In this document: positions 54,101-57,952 of the stretch, in pieces
How positions within the stretch are numbered: the first letter of the stretch is position 1
Layout: each line of letters begins with the position of its first letter
DNA from: Pteria penguin
Lineage: Eukaryota; Mollusca; Bivalvia; Pterioida; Pteriidae
Assembly (NCBI GenBank): GCA_035048485.1
Contig: CM068587.1
Coordinates: 43,461,842-43,525,841, forward strand
DNA: 64,000 nt
Direction: 5' to 3'
Position numbers and translations under genes: made by a program
Notes under the pieces: model-generated
Told to the model about the DNA's origin: nothing
What the model saw: only the letters and a program-made list of their open reading frames with translations
The model's database searches: none

Positions 54101-55258
54101 CTATAATTTTTACAACTATTTCCCATAGAAAACTCCGAAAGTAAGGACTTCATTTCACCTGAAATAACAATTATAAATCATGTGTTAAAAATATCTTTAA
54201 ATCTAAAATTACAATGGTAATATTACAAAATAAAATATAAGGATATGTCCAAGTGGAACAGTCCCAATGAGATAAATACCTCCTTTAATATCACTGTCAT
54301 AGACTGCTTCTTCCAAGGTATTCTGGAGGTAATCATAACACAAACTCGCATTATGGATGTGTTAAGGAGCAAGCAGATAGATGTAACTACTATAGCCTTA
54401 TGAACTATGCACTTACTTTTGCCACAAGATCACTGTGACCGTAGAGGTATTACCTGAGGTCCCAGTCACAACATATCCTTGTTTCTTGTGTAAACAAAAA
54501 TCAATCAATCTTGGATAAAAATTGTATGAAGTGTGTATTTGATCAAAGCAAACATACAAAAGTAATAGACCGGACAGAAATTACAAAGTCTGGAGAACTA
54601 TTTGTAGAATAAGATTGATCAAAACAAGCATTCTGAATCTATTGGCCAGGATGGCTCAGACAGACACTCACACAAACACCGAGGGCTTAGGCCGGCTGTA
54701 AGTGCTGACCATTCATTCTATAAAGACAATCCTTTTATGTTGGTTTTGAGGTTACTTACCTAGGTAAGCACAACACTTGTATAGTACTTTCTGATTCACA
54801 AACACATCCTGTAACATTACATCAAACTCAAACATAGTATTACAAGGTGCTTGACTTACAAAATGTGAATACAAATTCAGTAAAATTAGCAAAAGTTCTT
54901 TATATATAGCTACTACTTGCATGAAGAATTATTTCTATTATTTTCATTTCTTTCTCCTCCTGAATCACATTTGCAGTCACAGTGTTTGTATGTTCATGCA
55001 TCCAAAAAAAAAATACTACAACCTTGAAATGTATCTTTGTTAACTGAACAGATTTATTCTAAAATGAACTCGGTAAAATTTTACATATTCAAACTCAGAA
55101 TTTTATGTTGCTTTAATAAGTACTAAAATGCTACATATAAATCAGAATGGATTTGGGTTATGCTAAAATATTTAGATCATAATTTACAACTCACCAGTGA
55201 TTGTAATGGTTTGATATCTGAAATCTGGAACAAATCTTTCACTGATCTTGGCACATCA
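6005..55258 (-). CDS. CDAN1: Codanin-1 (CDAN1) homologue, partial spliced gene, nine exons
   Basis: Codanin-1 binds the histone chaperone ASF1 in the cytoplasm, limits histone H3-H4 delivery to the nucleus and works with CDIN1; mutations in human CDAN1 cause congenital dyserythropoietic anaemia type I (established knowledge). In the sequence, nine minus-strand exons totalling 1580 bp are bounded by AG acceptors and GT donors, and their phases match at every junction. The joined product holds stretches I recognise from vertebrate codanin-1, above all FFHNHPASLKKTVDFVADR (human, from memory, FFHNQPPSLRRTVEFVAER) and VLYKCCAYLGEMKSLL (human LLYTCCPYIGELRKLL). It covers roughly the C-terminal half of the family. 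The N-terminal part must lie beyond 64000. The stop codon was not found. Introns range from 158 bp to 16.3 kb and are filled with mobile elements. The assignment is strong. Exon borders were read by eye without transcript support. Confidence 0.88.
6371..6407 (+). repeat. Isolated 5' end of an A2-type element
   Basis: AATCAAAGGCCTGAAAGGCC hairpin followed by AAGGCATCGAGC. The inverted partner TGCTCGATGCCTAAAAA is found at 26836-26852 at the 3' end of a different copy, showing both belong to one family. Confidence 0.5.
6408..9125 (+). mobile_element. E repeat, copy 1, interrupted by a tandem F element
   Basis: Collinear with 16431-23320. The E element proper starts about 6548 (hairpin TGTCC-TAAC-GGGACA, then AAATACCC) and ends near 8932 (GGGGGTAT). 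Its core is a degenerate tandem with TCAAGGTCATGACACACC-type units (8323, 8469, 8591). Outer flanks 6408-6547 and 8933-9125 are also shared with the second copy, so E may sit in a larger repeat. A poly-C/poly-A stretch is at 8879-8911. Confidence 0.7.
6839..8246 (+). mobile_element. F element: eight 145-bp units, B-type ends
   Basis: 5' end AACAAGAGGCCCAAATGGGC (hairpin AGGCCC/GGGCCT), then GCTCACCTGAG; 3' end has TGAGCC-TTC-GGCTCA hairpin, then GGTGAGCTAA, so the subterminal repeats are inverted. CCAATCAGAG starts at 7006, 7151, 7296, 7441, 7587, 7732, 7877 and 8022. Each unit has CCAATCAG, CCAATGGC and GCCATCTTGGAT. It interrupts E, whose other copy is uninterrupted at 16905-16920. Confidence 0.85.
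9128..9302 (+). pseudogene. LINE reverse-transcriptase scrap
   Basis: One frame reads DLTAL-stop-KCEEEWQMSFHPEKC and then LEVVDLSKYLGVTIS. WQMSFHPEKC and KYLGVTI are standard for the end of the reverse transcriptase domain of animal non-LTR retrotransposons (palm/thumb). About 55 residues, one in-frame stop, truncated on both sides; a different LINE from the one at 17137-22646. Confidence 0.75.
9303..10010 (+). repeat. A2-type repeat, copy 1
   Basis: Matches 26172-26805 closely (starting TCTGTCGGTGTATAGAATTT, ending GGCGAAGAGGTAAAATTTT). No coding region. The terminal hairpin found in the second copy is missing here. Confidence 0.65.
10011..10779. other. Unassigned intron sequence
   Basis: AT-rich sequence of codanin intron 8. 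A possible small coding start ATGGACACTGATGGAGGGCG followed by a GTAAAT donor-like site at 10326-10350 on the plus strand was seen but has no support. Confidence 0.4.
10780..11130 (+). repeat. I-type repeat with 146-bp unit and terminal hairpin
   Basis: Two units share CCTTGAGTGACC, at 10861 and 11007 (146 bp apart), with TGACCTTGACCTTTCAG. The 3' end is a hairpin GCTCCC-CCGAAATTTTTCA-GGGAGC then ATAAA. A second copy ends at 53845-53876 with the same hairpin. Confidence 0.6.
11684..12408 (-). CDS. CDAN1: CDAN1 exon 8, long and mostly low-conservation
   Basis: 725-bp exon, acceptor TGTTTTATAG, donor GTAATA; two bases complete Cys, then 241 codons, phase 0 out. The reading frame is fully open. 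The first roughly 190 residues are Ser/Glu/Asp/Lys-rich with no recognisable fold and are probably disordered. The last 45 residues (DVLIDIKDILKMVL, then a leucine-rich helix) fit the human HLISEIKDVLSL region. As I recall the human protein, the corresponding variable stretch is only a few tens of residues, so this exon seems to carry a large insertion. Confidence 0.87.
12567..12686 (-). CDS. CDAN1: CDAN1 exon 7
   Basis: 120-bp exon, acceptor TAATTATAG, donor GTAAGT. Phase 1 in (G|CA gives Ala) and phase 1 out (T|GT gives Cys). It reads TVLSHQRINRPEIPQESEF and then TEFSVLRSSVKRC, ending SFLSGMY. A 28-bp minisatellite sits immediately upstream of the acceptor (12712-12795). The intron to exon 8 is only 158 bp, the shortest in the gene here. 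Confidence 0.85.
12712..12795. repeat. Minisatellite, three 28-bp units
   Basis: GGGTTACTGCTAC recurs at 12712, 12740 and 12768 with a TTTTGTTAC-type remainder. It ends about 26 bp upstream of the exon 7 acceptor in transcript orientation, close to where the branch point of that intron would lie. Confidence 0.85.
12978..15507 (+). mobile_element. B-family element, copy 1
   Basis: 5' end AACAAGAGGCCCAAGTGGGC (hairpin AGGCCC-AAGT-GGGCCT), then GCTCACCTGAG; 3' end TGAGCC-TTT-GGCTCA, then GGTGAGCTAAAAA. The interior has several diverged segments of 500-850 bp sharing GACCTACTTTTG..GTGGTGGCGCCACCT and GGAAGTCTTAAAAAATTCAT with poly-C/poly-T tracts, and a 9-bp stem hairpin ACATCTAAA-AACTTA-TTTAGATGT at about 13346. 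Open frames in it are not coding. Confidence 0.8.
15689..16430. other. Short B 5' fragment (15689-15715) followed by unassigned sequence
   Basis: AACAAGAGGCCCAGTAAGCC begins an otherwise unrelated stretch. A 35-bp direct duplication (AAATGTTTTGGTTATATCTT) lies at 16159-16232. Nothing else recognised. Confidence 0.45.
17137..17571 (+). pseudogene. LINE ORF2: end of endonuclease domain
   Basis: Reads ARLDFVLISEELMSLV and then LPGYRTDHSYIELDL, the SDH-type end of an APE-like endonuclease (here TDHS), followed by GFGFWRFNNSLLKDKDYVN. Upstream catalytic residues are missing by 5' truncation. A frame change near 17570 leads into the next block. Confidence 0.85.
17540..18950 (+). pseudogene. LINE ORF2: reverse transcriptase domain, broken
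   Basis: Across at least four frames the order of motifs is that of a non-LTR reverse transcriptase: WLVRTRAQWIEEGEKPTKYF, CKNNKSPGTSGFTTEFF, LKNWRPISLLNVSYKIL, NQKGFLSGRYIGENTRLL, MIDFEKAFDSISW, GCRQGDPISSYIFLLCVEIL, QYADDTAILLD and FLGIIF. The active-site DD of YADD is intact. Breaks occur near 17570, 17902, 18075, 18575 and 18907. The WRPISLLN block and overall layout suggest the L1/Tx1 group. Confidence 0.9.
18962..19917 (+). pseudogene. LINE ORF2: post-RT region
   Basis: Begins with KIQEIKRLIQSWSRRLLSTN and IKDYKNGGLRM, then WYNDLIKIDNQTLFY, typical of the thumb and linker after the RT domain in L1/Tx1-like LINEs. A frame break lies near 19398. The frame runs to 19917, where a C element begins. 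Confidence 0.8.
19918..21811 (+). mobile_element. C-family element, copy 2, inside the LINE
   Basis: Nearly identical, unit for unit, to 1589-3481, including the GTCTC/GAGAC 5' hairpin, AGCTCTACTG and CAGTAGAGCT subterminal repeats and the AGCTAAAA end. A G run (about 21174-21191) is expanded in one unit. The LINE reading frame continues across the insertion (left ends TGCTCAAA, right starts CTGCACATTG), showing no target duplication. Confidence 0.85.
21812..22130 (+). pseudogene. LINE ORF2: C-terminal Cys/His region
   Basis: Reads KWFQYCIIHRILGTN, then LCTFCHMYSESISHLLYKC, the zf-RVT-type motif (C-x2-C ... H-x4-C) that ends ORF2 in L1/Tx1-like LINEs. It is the continuation of the frame before the C insertion. 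The remaining 22131-22621 is 3' UTR with a T run (22304-22319) and a TTTC microsatellite. Confidence 0.88.
23542..26077 (+). mobile_element. B-family element, copy 2
   Basis: Full length, same ends and internal segments as copy 1, differing mainly by point changes and homopolymer lengths. The 5' hairpin is slightly degraded (AAACAAGACGCCCAAGTGGG). The 3' region keeps GGCTCAGGTGAGCTAAAAA. Confidence 0.8.
26085..26853 (+). mobile_element. A2-type element, copy 2, with intact 3' hairpin
   Basis: Body matches 9303-10010. Here the end is preserved: GGTAAAATTTTTACGATC then a strong hairpin around GATCATGCTTCGCATGCTC, ending GATGCCTAAAAA. The last bases are the inverse of AAGGCATCGAGC at 6393, the 5' end of this family. 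Confidence 0.65.
26854..28100. other. Unassigned intron sequence with a long A run
   Basis: Poly-A of more than 30 at 27089-27124, then a B-like scrap TCGCTCACCTGAGCAC at 27225-27240. An ACT/AAG-rich low-complexity stretch occurs at 27720-27840. No exon or element recognised. Confidence 0.45.
28101..28445 (+). repeat. E-like fragment
   Basis: Carries AAGGTCATGACACACCCCTG and GACAGATGGACAGACCAGGA, ending in TCCCTCCCACC..GTGGGGGTTTAATAA, the same arrangement as the E 3' end. One or two diverged units only. Confidence 0.5.
28967..29112 (-). CDS. CDAN1: CDAN1 exon 6
   Basis: 146-bp exon, acceptor TTTTGTCTTTCAG, donor GTTAGT. Its first T completes AG|T (Ser) from exon 5, then 48 codons, ending in phase 1 (G). 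The product includes GRIRSVLPLLLPDEQSF and GIALRLAQDKVHQWINKHI, aligning with human codanin-1 around VRALLPEETP and IAVGLATEKACAWLSANI (recalled). The next intron (12687-28966) is 16.3 kb, the largest in the window. Confidence 0.9.
29190..29791 (+). mobile_element. F-family fragment, truncated at its 3' side
   Basis: 5' end AAGAGGCCCAAGTGGGCCTA with CTCACCTGAGCAC, then three or four diverged units around GTGTCAGCCAATCAGAG. It ends at GAAGAAGTT where a D-type 5' end begins, so D inserted into it. Confidence 0.65.
29792..30348 (+). mobile_element. D-like element, 5' part
   Basis: 5' end AACAAGAGCAACGCCTAGCG as at 57953. About three units of roughly 155 bp share CCATAACTC...ACAAAACAGAATTTGC and GACGTTTACT.AAGTTATTG. 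Its 3' end is not seen; an A copy follows directly. Confidence 0.6.
30349..31806 (+). mobile_element. A-family element, copy 1 (5' end missing)
   Basis: Matches 43962-51072 (interrupted) and 58593-60443. 3' end GGTAAAATTTTTACGATCGC then a GCTCGACACCTTAAAA end. Small open frames on both strands (30611-30910 plus, 30952-31152 minus) recur in all three copies but contain homopolymer indels and no known domain, so I do not call genes. Confidence 0.65.
31809..32272 (+). repeat. J-type tandem repeat, second block
   Basis: CAGCTGTGACC starts at 31813, 31958, 32099 and 32248 (145, 141 and 149 bp). Units match those at 900-1340, including CTTCCTCTC.TGATAAGTAAG and GAAAGGTACTTGAG. Confidence 0.7.
32295..33170 (+). 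pseudogene. DIRS-like retrotransposon tyrosine recombinase, degraded
   Basis: Tyrosine recombinases integrate DIRS-group retrotransposons. Visible in several frames: an N-terminal SAM-like block (FSISAQQLVDFFIYLSEEKR, then TLSTIKGYRSAISRTI), the first catalytic Arg block LALATGQRR near 32650, and the C-terminal block HEVRALSSSWSLFNNGS followed by GFWRSNDTFTSFYL, which holds the H-x-x-R and the catalytic Tyr. At least three frame changes and several stops make it inactive. No reverse transcriptase or split direct repeats were found around it. The layout (ALATG..RR, HEVRALS, FWRS..TF..FYL) is that of DIRS/Ngaro recombinases rather than phage integrases. Confidence 0.85.
33171..33734. other. Unassigned sequence downstream of the recombinase remnant
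   Basis: May include the rest of the DIRS element (3' untranslated part) but shows no diagnostic repeat. Contains a TTTTTTGAACAAAAAACA stem-like stretch near 33412. Confidence 0.35.
33735..34100 (+). repeat. Tandem repeat, two or three 146-bp units
   Basis: GGTCAAGGTCAAAACTTTTT begins at 33800 and 33946; GTGCACCTTGCCTCACT is repeated with it. Ends AAGGTGAGCTATACAAAA, similar to the B/F 3' end. Another family with ERR-like TCAAGGTCA motifs. Confidence 0.65.
34113..34726 (+). mobile_element. F-family fragment
   Basis: Starts AACCCAAGTGGGCCCCTATC and CTCACCTGAACAC; diverged units with CAGCCAATCAGAAC and CAGCCAATCGGAG. Interrupted at its right by a younger F element. Confidence 0.55.
34727..35320 (+). 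mobile_element. F-family element with three 145-bp units
   Basis: 5' end AACAAGAGGCCCAAATGGGC; CCAATCAG starts at 34889, 35034 and 35179. 3' end reaches CACTTGAGCCTTTGGC but the final GGTGAGCT is lost. Units match those at 7006-8170. Confidence 0.75.
36179..36600 (+). mobile_element. G-family short element, copy 1
   Basis: AACAAGAAACC then hairpin ACCATC-AT-GGATGGT, then GACTGGATTGTAAA; 3' end TTGC-TTT-GCAATCTGGTAAAA, the inverted partner. Interior has GACGGACGG runs and TCAAGGTCAAGGTCAC. Confidence 0.7.
36655..36845. repeat. G-run containing repeat scrap
   Basis: GTCGCGGATCCAGAATTTCC, a run of nine G, and later GGGGAGGGGCAGTCCCCCGG. The style (GGATCC...GGGGGG) recurs at 56388-56425. Family unknown. 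Confidence 0.4.
37220..37395 (+). repeat. SINE fragment related to 3825-4093
   Basis: GAGACAGTAAAAACAGAGGTC, GGCACGTAAAAGATCCCTCA and GCATCAGGCATATGC match the body of the SINE at 3825-4093 in the opposite orientation. The tRNA-like head is missing. Confidence 0.65.
37396..37935 (+). repeat. Diverged F-type units with 3' end
   Basis: Several units with GTCAGCCAATCAGAG-like and AGCCATCTTGGAT motifs, ending GACAACAGCTCACCTGAGCC. It lies just downstream of codanin exon 5 on the transcript. Confidence 0.55.
38020..38102 (-). CDS. CDAN1: CDAN1 exon 5
   Basis: 83-bp exon, acceptor ATTATAG, donor GTAATT. Phase 0 in, phase 2 out. It reads DKLQTVILKISQEHCSQVKD then DAGALVY, plus two bases AG. An amphipathic helix is likely. 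A run of adenines lies just inside the downstream intron (about 37995-38012). Similarity to codanin-1 is weak for this exon alone; phase and position support it. Confidence 0.8.
38614..39625 (+). mobile_element. hAT-like 1.0-kb element with a zinc-finger remnant
   Basis: Ends CAGTGTGCGAAA and TTTCACACACTG are inverted (11 of 12) and flanked by TTGAAT (38608-38613, 39626-39631). GGGCTATCCC motifs repeat near both ends. Inside, in two frames at about 39030-39250, DWLKFENTKMSCTIC and NFSLVSIKKHETSSMHADAS give a Cys-x2-Cys ... His-x4-His finger like the BED/TTF-type N-terminus of hAT-related and ZNF862-like proteins. No catalytic domain remains. Confidence 0.6.
40032..40200 (-). mobile_element. 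tRNA-derived SINE with 12-bp target duplication
   Basis: On the minus strand: GGTGTATTGGTTGGCACTTA (box A part), GGGTTCGATTCC-like box B (seen as GGTTCGATTCCTGG), then a body ending CAACCAACCAAC. TATCCAGACAAG (40020-40031) and TATCTAGACAAG (40201-40212) flank it. A related body fragment (AACATTTCAGTTATATTGCG) is at 43613-43690. Confidence 0.8.
41077..42326. repeat. Intron 4 remainder with a diverged 300-bp duplication
   Basis: Two related blocks (about 41575-41860 and 41880-42130) share GGTTGCCTTCAATTTCC-like, AAAAACTGCAG and CTATGTTTT motifs and end with matching GGAATGATTGTGATGAATTT-like text. Probably an old tandem repeat. No exon seen. Confidence 0.45.
42327..42527 (-). CDS. CDAN1: CDAN1 exon 4, conserved core of the C-terminal domain
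   Basis: 201-bp exon (67 codons, phase 0 at both ends), acceptor TTTCAAATAG, donor GTAGTA. It carries the most conserved block seen here: QLEENFFHNHP followed by ASLKKTVDFVADRTASNYIKK, the hallmark of the Pfam codanin-1 C-terminal domain. The remaining residues are helical and Ser/Leu-rich. The intron upstream (42528-54030) is 11.5 kb and contains the five-deep transposon nest; the one downstream is 4.2 kb. Confidence 0.93.
43330..43575 (+). mobile_element. tRNA-derived SINE with 13-bp target duplication
   Basis: tRNA-like head with GGTAGCGCAGTTGGTAGCGC (box A) and GGTTCGATTCCC (box B), then a central TTTTCTCCGGTTTCCTCCC block shared by many mollusc SINEs (I think the Meta/BIV-type domain, from memory), and an AAATAAATAAAG tail. 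Flanks AATGCGAACTTAT (43317-43329) and AATGCAAACTTAT (43576-43588). Not a functional tRNA gene. Confidence 0.88.
43686..43900. other. C-rich stretch
   Basis: Repeated ACC.CCC motifs (AACCCCCCAACC, AACCCCCCTCCCGAT, ATGACCCCCCCC). The strand is unusually C-rich for this AT-rich window; no gene or known repeat assigned. Confidence 0.4.
45468..48005 (+). mobile_element. Fifth layer: B-family element, copy 3
   Basis: Full length and nearly identical to copies 1 and 2, with both hairpin ends. Sits in the left interior of the Mutator-like element, with GGAAA on its left and CTCAG on its right and no target duplication. Confidence 0.85.
48087..49375. repeat. Direct duplication of about 150 bp flanking a LINE scrap
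   Basis: 48087-48225 and 49229-49365 share TATTGGCTTCGAACA, GACCCGCC/AACCCGCC, TTGTTATTCGAACTTGTT-like text and an ATATAACAGTTATAT palindrome. An AT dinucleotide run is at 48297-48320 and a GA run at 48707-48720. Confidence 0.6.
48880..49138 (-). pseudogene. LINE C-terminal scrap
   Basis: Minus-strand frame contains WHSDIYKSLNYGIYKIQ, then KDPIVFCKFRLTKNKLLIEK and GRWQ. The CKFR..N..LPIEKGRW-like pattern is common near the C-terminus of LINE proteins in molluscs and cnidarians (recalled). About 80 residues, truncated both ways. Confidence 0.5.
49438..49665 (+). other. G-rich tract
   Basis: Many G runs: AGGGGGTAGGGGTGG, AAGGGGTGGGGTTAAGGGG, GGGGGAGGG and GGGAGGGGGAGGTAGGGG. It could form G-quadruplexes. 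It lies inside the Mutator-like element. Confidence 0.7.
51922..52128. other. Short unassigned spacer
   Basis: Nothing recognised between the nest and the G element. Confidence 0.4.
52129..52517 (+). mobile_element. G-family short element, copy 2
   Basis: AACAAGAAACCGTCAAGGAC (hairpin ACCGTC/GACGGT), GACTGGATTGCAAA; 3' end TTGC-TTT-GCAATCCGGTCAAAAA. Collinear with copy 1, including CACCCTAAAGGCAAAAAAC and GTACCCTTTAGGGTA. Confidence 0.75.
52784..53186 (+). mobile_element. G-family short element, copy 3 (diverged)
   Basis: AACAAGAAACTGCTTTTAAA then GACCAGATTGCAAAGC; 3' end GAATTGCTTTGCAATTCTGA. Interior carries TCAAGGTCA motifs and GATAGACAGATG. Only the ends and layout match copies 1 and 2. 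Confidence 0.6.
53187..53589. other. Unassigned intron sequence
   Basis: AT-rich sequence of codanin intron 3 with no supported feature. Confidence 0.35.
53590..53876 (+). repeat. I-type repeat, copy 2
   Basis: Units with GACCTTCAGAG and CTTGAGTAACC; terminal hairpin ATGCTCCCCCAAATT..TTTTGGGAAGCAT. Same end as 11101-11126. Confidence 0.55.
54031..54158 (-). CDS. CDAN1: CDAN1 exon 3
   Basis: 128-bp exon, acceptor TTATTTCAG (AG at 54159-54160), donor GTATGT. Two bases complete the Gly codon from exon 2 and 42 codons follow, ending in phase 0. The product begins EMKSLLSEFSMGNSCKNY and contains SIRKITPVSAG, equivalent to the MRKITP stretch of vertebrate codanin-1, then ends DFDQKVLSHTQIQ. The first two frames from the splice site meet stops, so the phase is unambiguous. 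Confidence 0.87.
54243..54700 (+). repeat. E-like 5' fragment within intron 2-3
   Basis: Begins GAACAGTCCCAATGAGATAA then ATACC, the hairpin-plus-ATACC start of the E/H families, in the short region between exons 3 and 2. The remainder is not clearly repetitive. Confidence 0.4.
54760..54808 (-). CDS. CDAN1: CDAN1 exon 2 (Cys-Cys motif)
   Basis: 49-bp micro-exon with acceptor TGTTACAG (AG at 54809-54810) and strong donor GTAAGT. It reads DVFVNQKVLYKCCAYL and ends in phase 1 with a G that joins GT of the next exon to give Gly. The resulting LYKCCAYLGEMKSLL matches the human LLYTCCPYIGELRKLL region of codanin-1 (recalled). It is too short to stand out as an open reading frame, and the family motif is what reveals it. 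Confidence 0.85.
55195..55258 (-). CDS. CDAN1: CDAN1 exon 1 of those visible
   Basis: 64-bp exon. The acceptor is a pyrimidine-rich stretch ending TTCTTCAG (AG at 55259-55260) and the donor is GTGAGT (from 55194). The first base completes a split codon, then 21 codons read DVPRSVKDLFQISDIKPLQSL, ending in phase 0. The other two frames contain a stop or do not join the next exon. It should correspond to the segment just before the conserved Cys-Cys motif of codanin-1. Similarity of this exon alone is weak; it is placed by phase and order. Upstream exons were not seen between here and 64000. Confidence 0.7.
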
Positions 55259-55361
55259 CTGAAGAAAAATCCCACTGGTATTACACTATTCTGTAATCAA
55301 TTATAACTAATTCATAAACTGCTAATGTAAAAGTAATTATTAATTCAAATTATTATTAATG

Positions 55362-55800
55362 TAACAAGAGCAATGCCTAGCACTGAATAATACGCCTGTT
55401 GCTTCGTTTAAGGGAAAAAATATTAAAGTGTGGAGGATTCCCCACCCCAATTATTCAGGACTCAAGATAACATATGCTTTGGCCAAGAGCAACAACCCTG
55501 TGTAATATTATTGAAATCCATAAAGGCTCTAAGAAGCTATTGCCAAGAGAAGAATTTAACAACCCCCCATTTGTTTCTTCTATGTCAAAAAAGTAAGAAT
55601 ACAGAAGAAATCAAAGCATTGAAAGTTCTGTTACGAGTTGGAAAATTTAACATATAAATTATTTGAAGTAATGTATACTTTTGTGCACCTGTTTTTTACC
55701 AGTTGCCATTCTAATATACATATTCTCGTGGATTACTGTTTTTGAACATTGATCACTGCATGAACGCTGCATGTAATGCAGATAAATAACAATGTTCAAT
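55362..55800 (+). repeat. D/E-like fragment upstream of codanin exon 1
   Basis: AACAAGAGCAATGCCTAGCA and ATACGCCTGTTGC are a D 5' end; the following text (CAACCCTGTGTAATATTATT) resembles E units. The open frame at 55430-55657 is within it and not considered a gene. Confidence 0.45.
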
Positions 55801-56313
55801 ACACTTCCAACTACAAGACTGAATCACACAAGAAGACTTTGGAGACAGATTATGCTAAAAAAAAATTGGATTTAATCACACAAATATTTGGTATGTAAGG
55901 GGTTTTCTCCATAGCTTGACGTTATGCCTATACATATTTATTATCATCCCCTACATGGACATCCTTTAATAAGGAGGATGTGATATCTGCACATTGGAAT
56001 GTAGTCAATCTACCAATTTCAAATTATAACAACAGGCCCATGGGGCTAAACGGTTTAAATTTAAAAACAATAAAGTTTTTACTGTTACTGTAACACATAT
56101 CTCTTGGTGATTAATTCTTGACCACATTGTTGGAGAGAAATGTATCTCAGACACCTTAAGTGTGAAAACAAAACATTGTTATGCAACTTGACAATAGACT
56201 GAAAGAACTATACCATATCCTGAAATATTGAAATGAGCATGAAATATTTTGCTGATTTTTGTTATTAGTAACTGACCCAATCTAAAACTAGCATTCACAC
56301 TACAGACTGTAAA
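55801..56313. other. Unassigned sequence
   Basis: No exon or repeat recognised. It lies on the 5' side of codanin exon 1, so it is a candidate region for one more small exon. Confidence 0.35.
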
Positions 56314-57208
56314 AATCAAAGGACTCAAAAGTCCTGAGAGTCGGCTTTGCTGATTTTAAGTATGTAATCATTTTACCATTTTAGTGGCAGATTCAGGATT
56401 TCAGGAAAATGGGGGGGGGGGGCAAAAACTAGGTCTTTGTTGCAACTAAAATGTCATTATACCTATGTACAAAATGCTAATAAAATTTGCTCTTTTCATA
56501 CTATCTTACAGCAAAGAGTTTGCAATTGCTTGTATCCGAAATGAACGTGCAATCGACAACTTCATGGCAACAAGTTTTACTGCATTGTTGTCACGAGTCG
56601 AAGCTGAACCAAGGAACGACATTCCTTCAAGTGGGACATTAAATAACCATCTTATTCATGATTCTCATAATGTTTTAACATCATTTATATTTCGAAACAT
56701 ACAACATTTACCTAAATATTTGTATTGCATTTTCATTATCAAAGGAAATGCGGGAAGATCGATCTTTAAATTTGTCATGTATGTGAAAAAGAACTAAAGT
56801 TCCAGAACATGTTGGGGAAAACTTTAATTGAAATATCTCGATAAAAAAAAGCAATACAAGATCAAGACAAATGCTTTGTCCGGAGAATTACACAATCGAG
56901 TACATCCGACGGTGTCGGTGGTAAACACATCGTAAAGTAGTCACAACTACATATCATTACGCGAAATTTGAAAACATTATTGCAACTCCTTTTTCGAGTT
57001 ATTGAAACTAGTTTATGTTTTAAATTAGCTTAAATTAACTGAGCTAAAGGTACATTGTGCTGATCAAGAATTTTTAAGACAACATCAGTAATTTTTCGGC
57101 ATTTTATTTTTCAGCGGCGTAGTAAGCTCTATATCGGTAGTGAAAGTTATAACCCCTGAAAAGAAAGTGATTGCAATGAGTGCGGCTTCACCGAAGCCGA
57201 CTCAAAAA
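56314..57208 (+). mobile_element. K-family short element
   Basis: AATCAAAGGACTCAAAAGTCC (shown as hairpin GGACT-CAAA-AGTCC) then GAGTCGGCTT; 3' end hairpin CGGCTTC-ACC-GAAGCCG then ACTCAAAAA, so AAGCCGACTC inverts the 5' repeat. An open frame at 56465-56797 inside has no recognisable domain. A G run is at 56411-56422. Confidence 0.7.
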
Positions 57209-57588
57209 AGAGCAGTGTCATCCGACTAAGACTGCTTAATCTTAACTACTCAGCCATTTCCATAGCATACATAATATGCATTCTTACACCGAATTGTAAT
57301 TTTGCGCAGTTTCCATGAGTATATCATTTTTAATACATCATAACATCATAGTACATCCATTTATAAATAAATAATTACTATTTGAAATTTCGTAGTGTCA
57401 ATTTCTACTCATGTATTGGTATTGAACGAAAAATAAGATGCATTCTCTGTACCATATCTTGGCGTAGATTTGAAGTTGGAAATGCAATTAGGTCAACATC
57501 GAAATGACACCATCGCATAAGACAGAAAAATGACAAATAAAGGAAAAACAAAATAAATAAAAGAAAATAAATAATCAAATAAAAAAAA
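57209..57588. other. Unassigned sequence
   Basis: A-rich stretch with AAATAAATAAAA runs before the B copy. Nothing else supported. Confidence 0.35.
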
Positions 57589-57952
57589 AACAAGAGGCCA
57601 AAGTGGGACTATAGCTCACCTGAGTACCTAGATGATCAGTCATGCATGAAGGAAGAATTCATTTATTTTTGCATTACTGTGACTAAGTCAACACAAATGT
57701 TGAAAATATGTCAAATTTTATTTCAGACTAGAATAAAAAACAACACTTTTTTTGCACATCCATTCAGGTGATTTTGATATTAAGCATTTCCTTTGTCTCT
57801 GCAAGATGTCATTCAGGGCAACAAGTTAGTCATTTTCTTCAGGTGGTGTCTTTTGTTGAGTGATTTCAAGTCTGGGTCATGAACAACAACTGTTTCAAAT
57901 ATTGTCCAGATCTAACTTAAAATTGCCTAATTTCATTTGTTGAGAAACATCT

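Noticed and set aside
56465..56797. 110-residue frame on the plus strand
   Set aside because: Falls inside the K element, no recognisable domain, starts in AT-rich text; may be chance. Kept only as part of the element description.
57405..57593. Hydrophobic 62-residue minus frame resembling a membrane segment
   Set aside because: Composition results from AAATAAA runs on the plus strand; no conserved motif.
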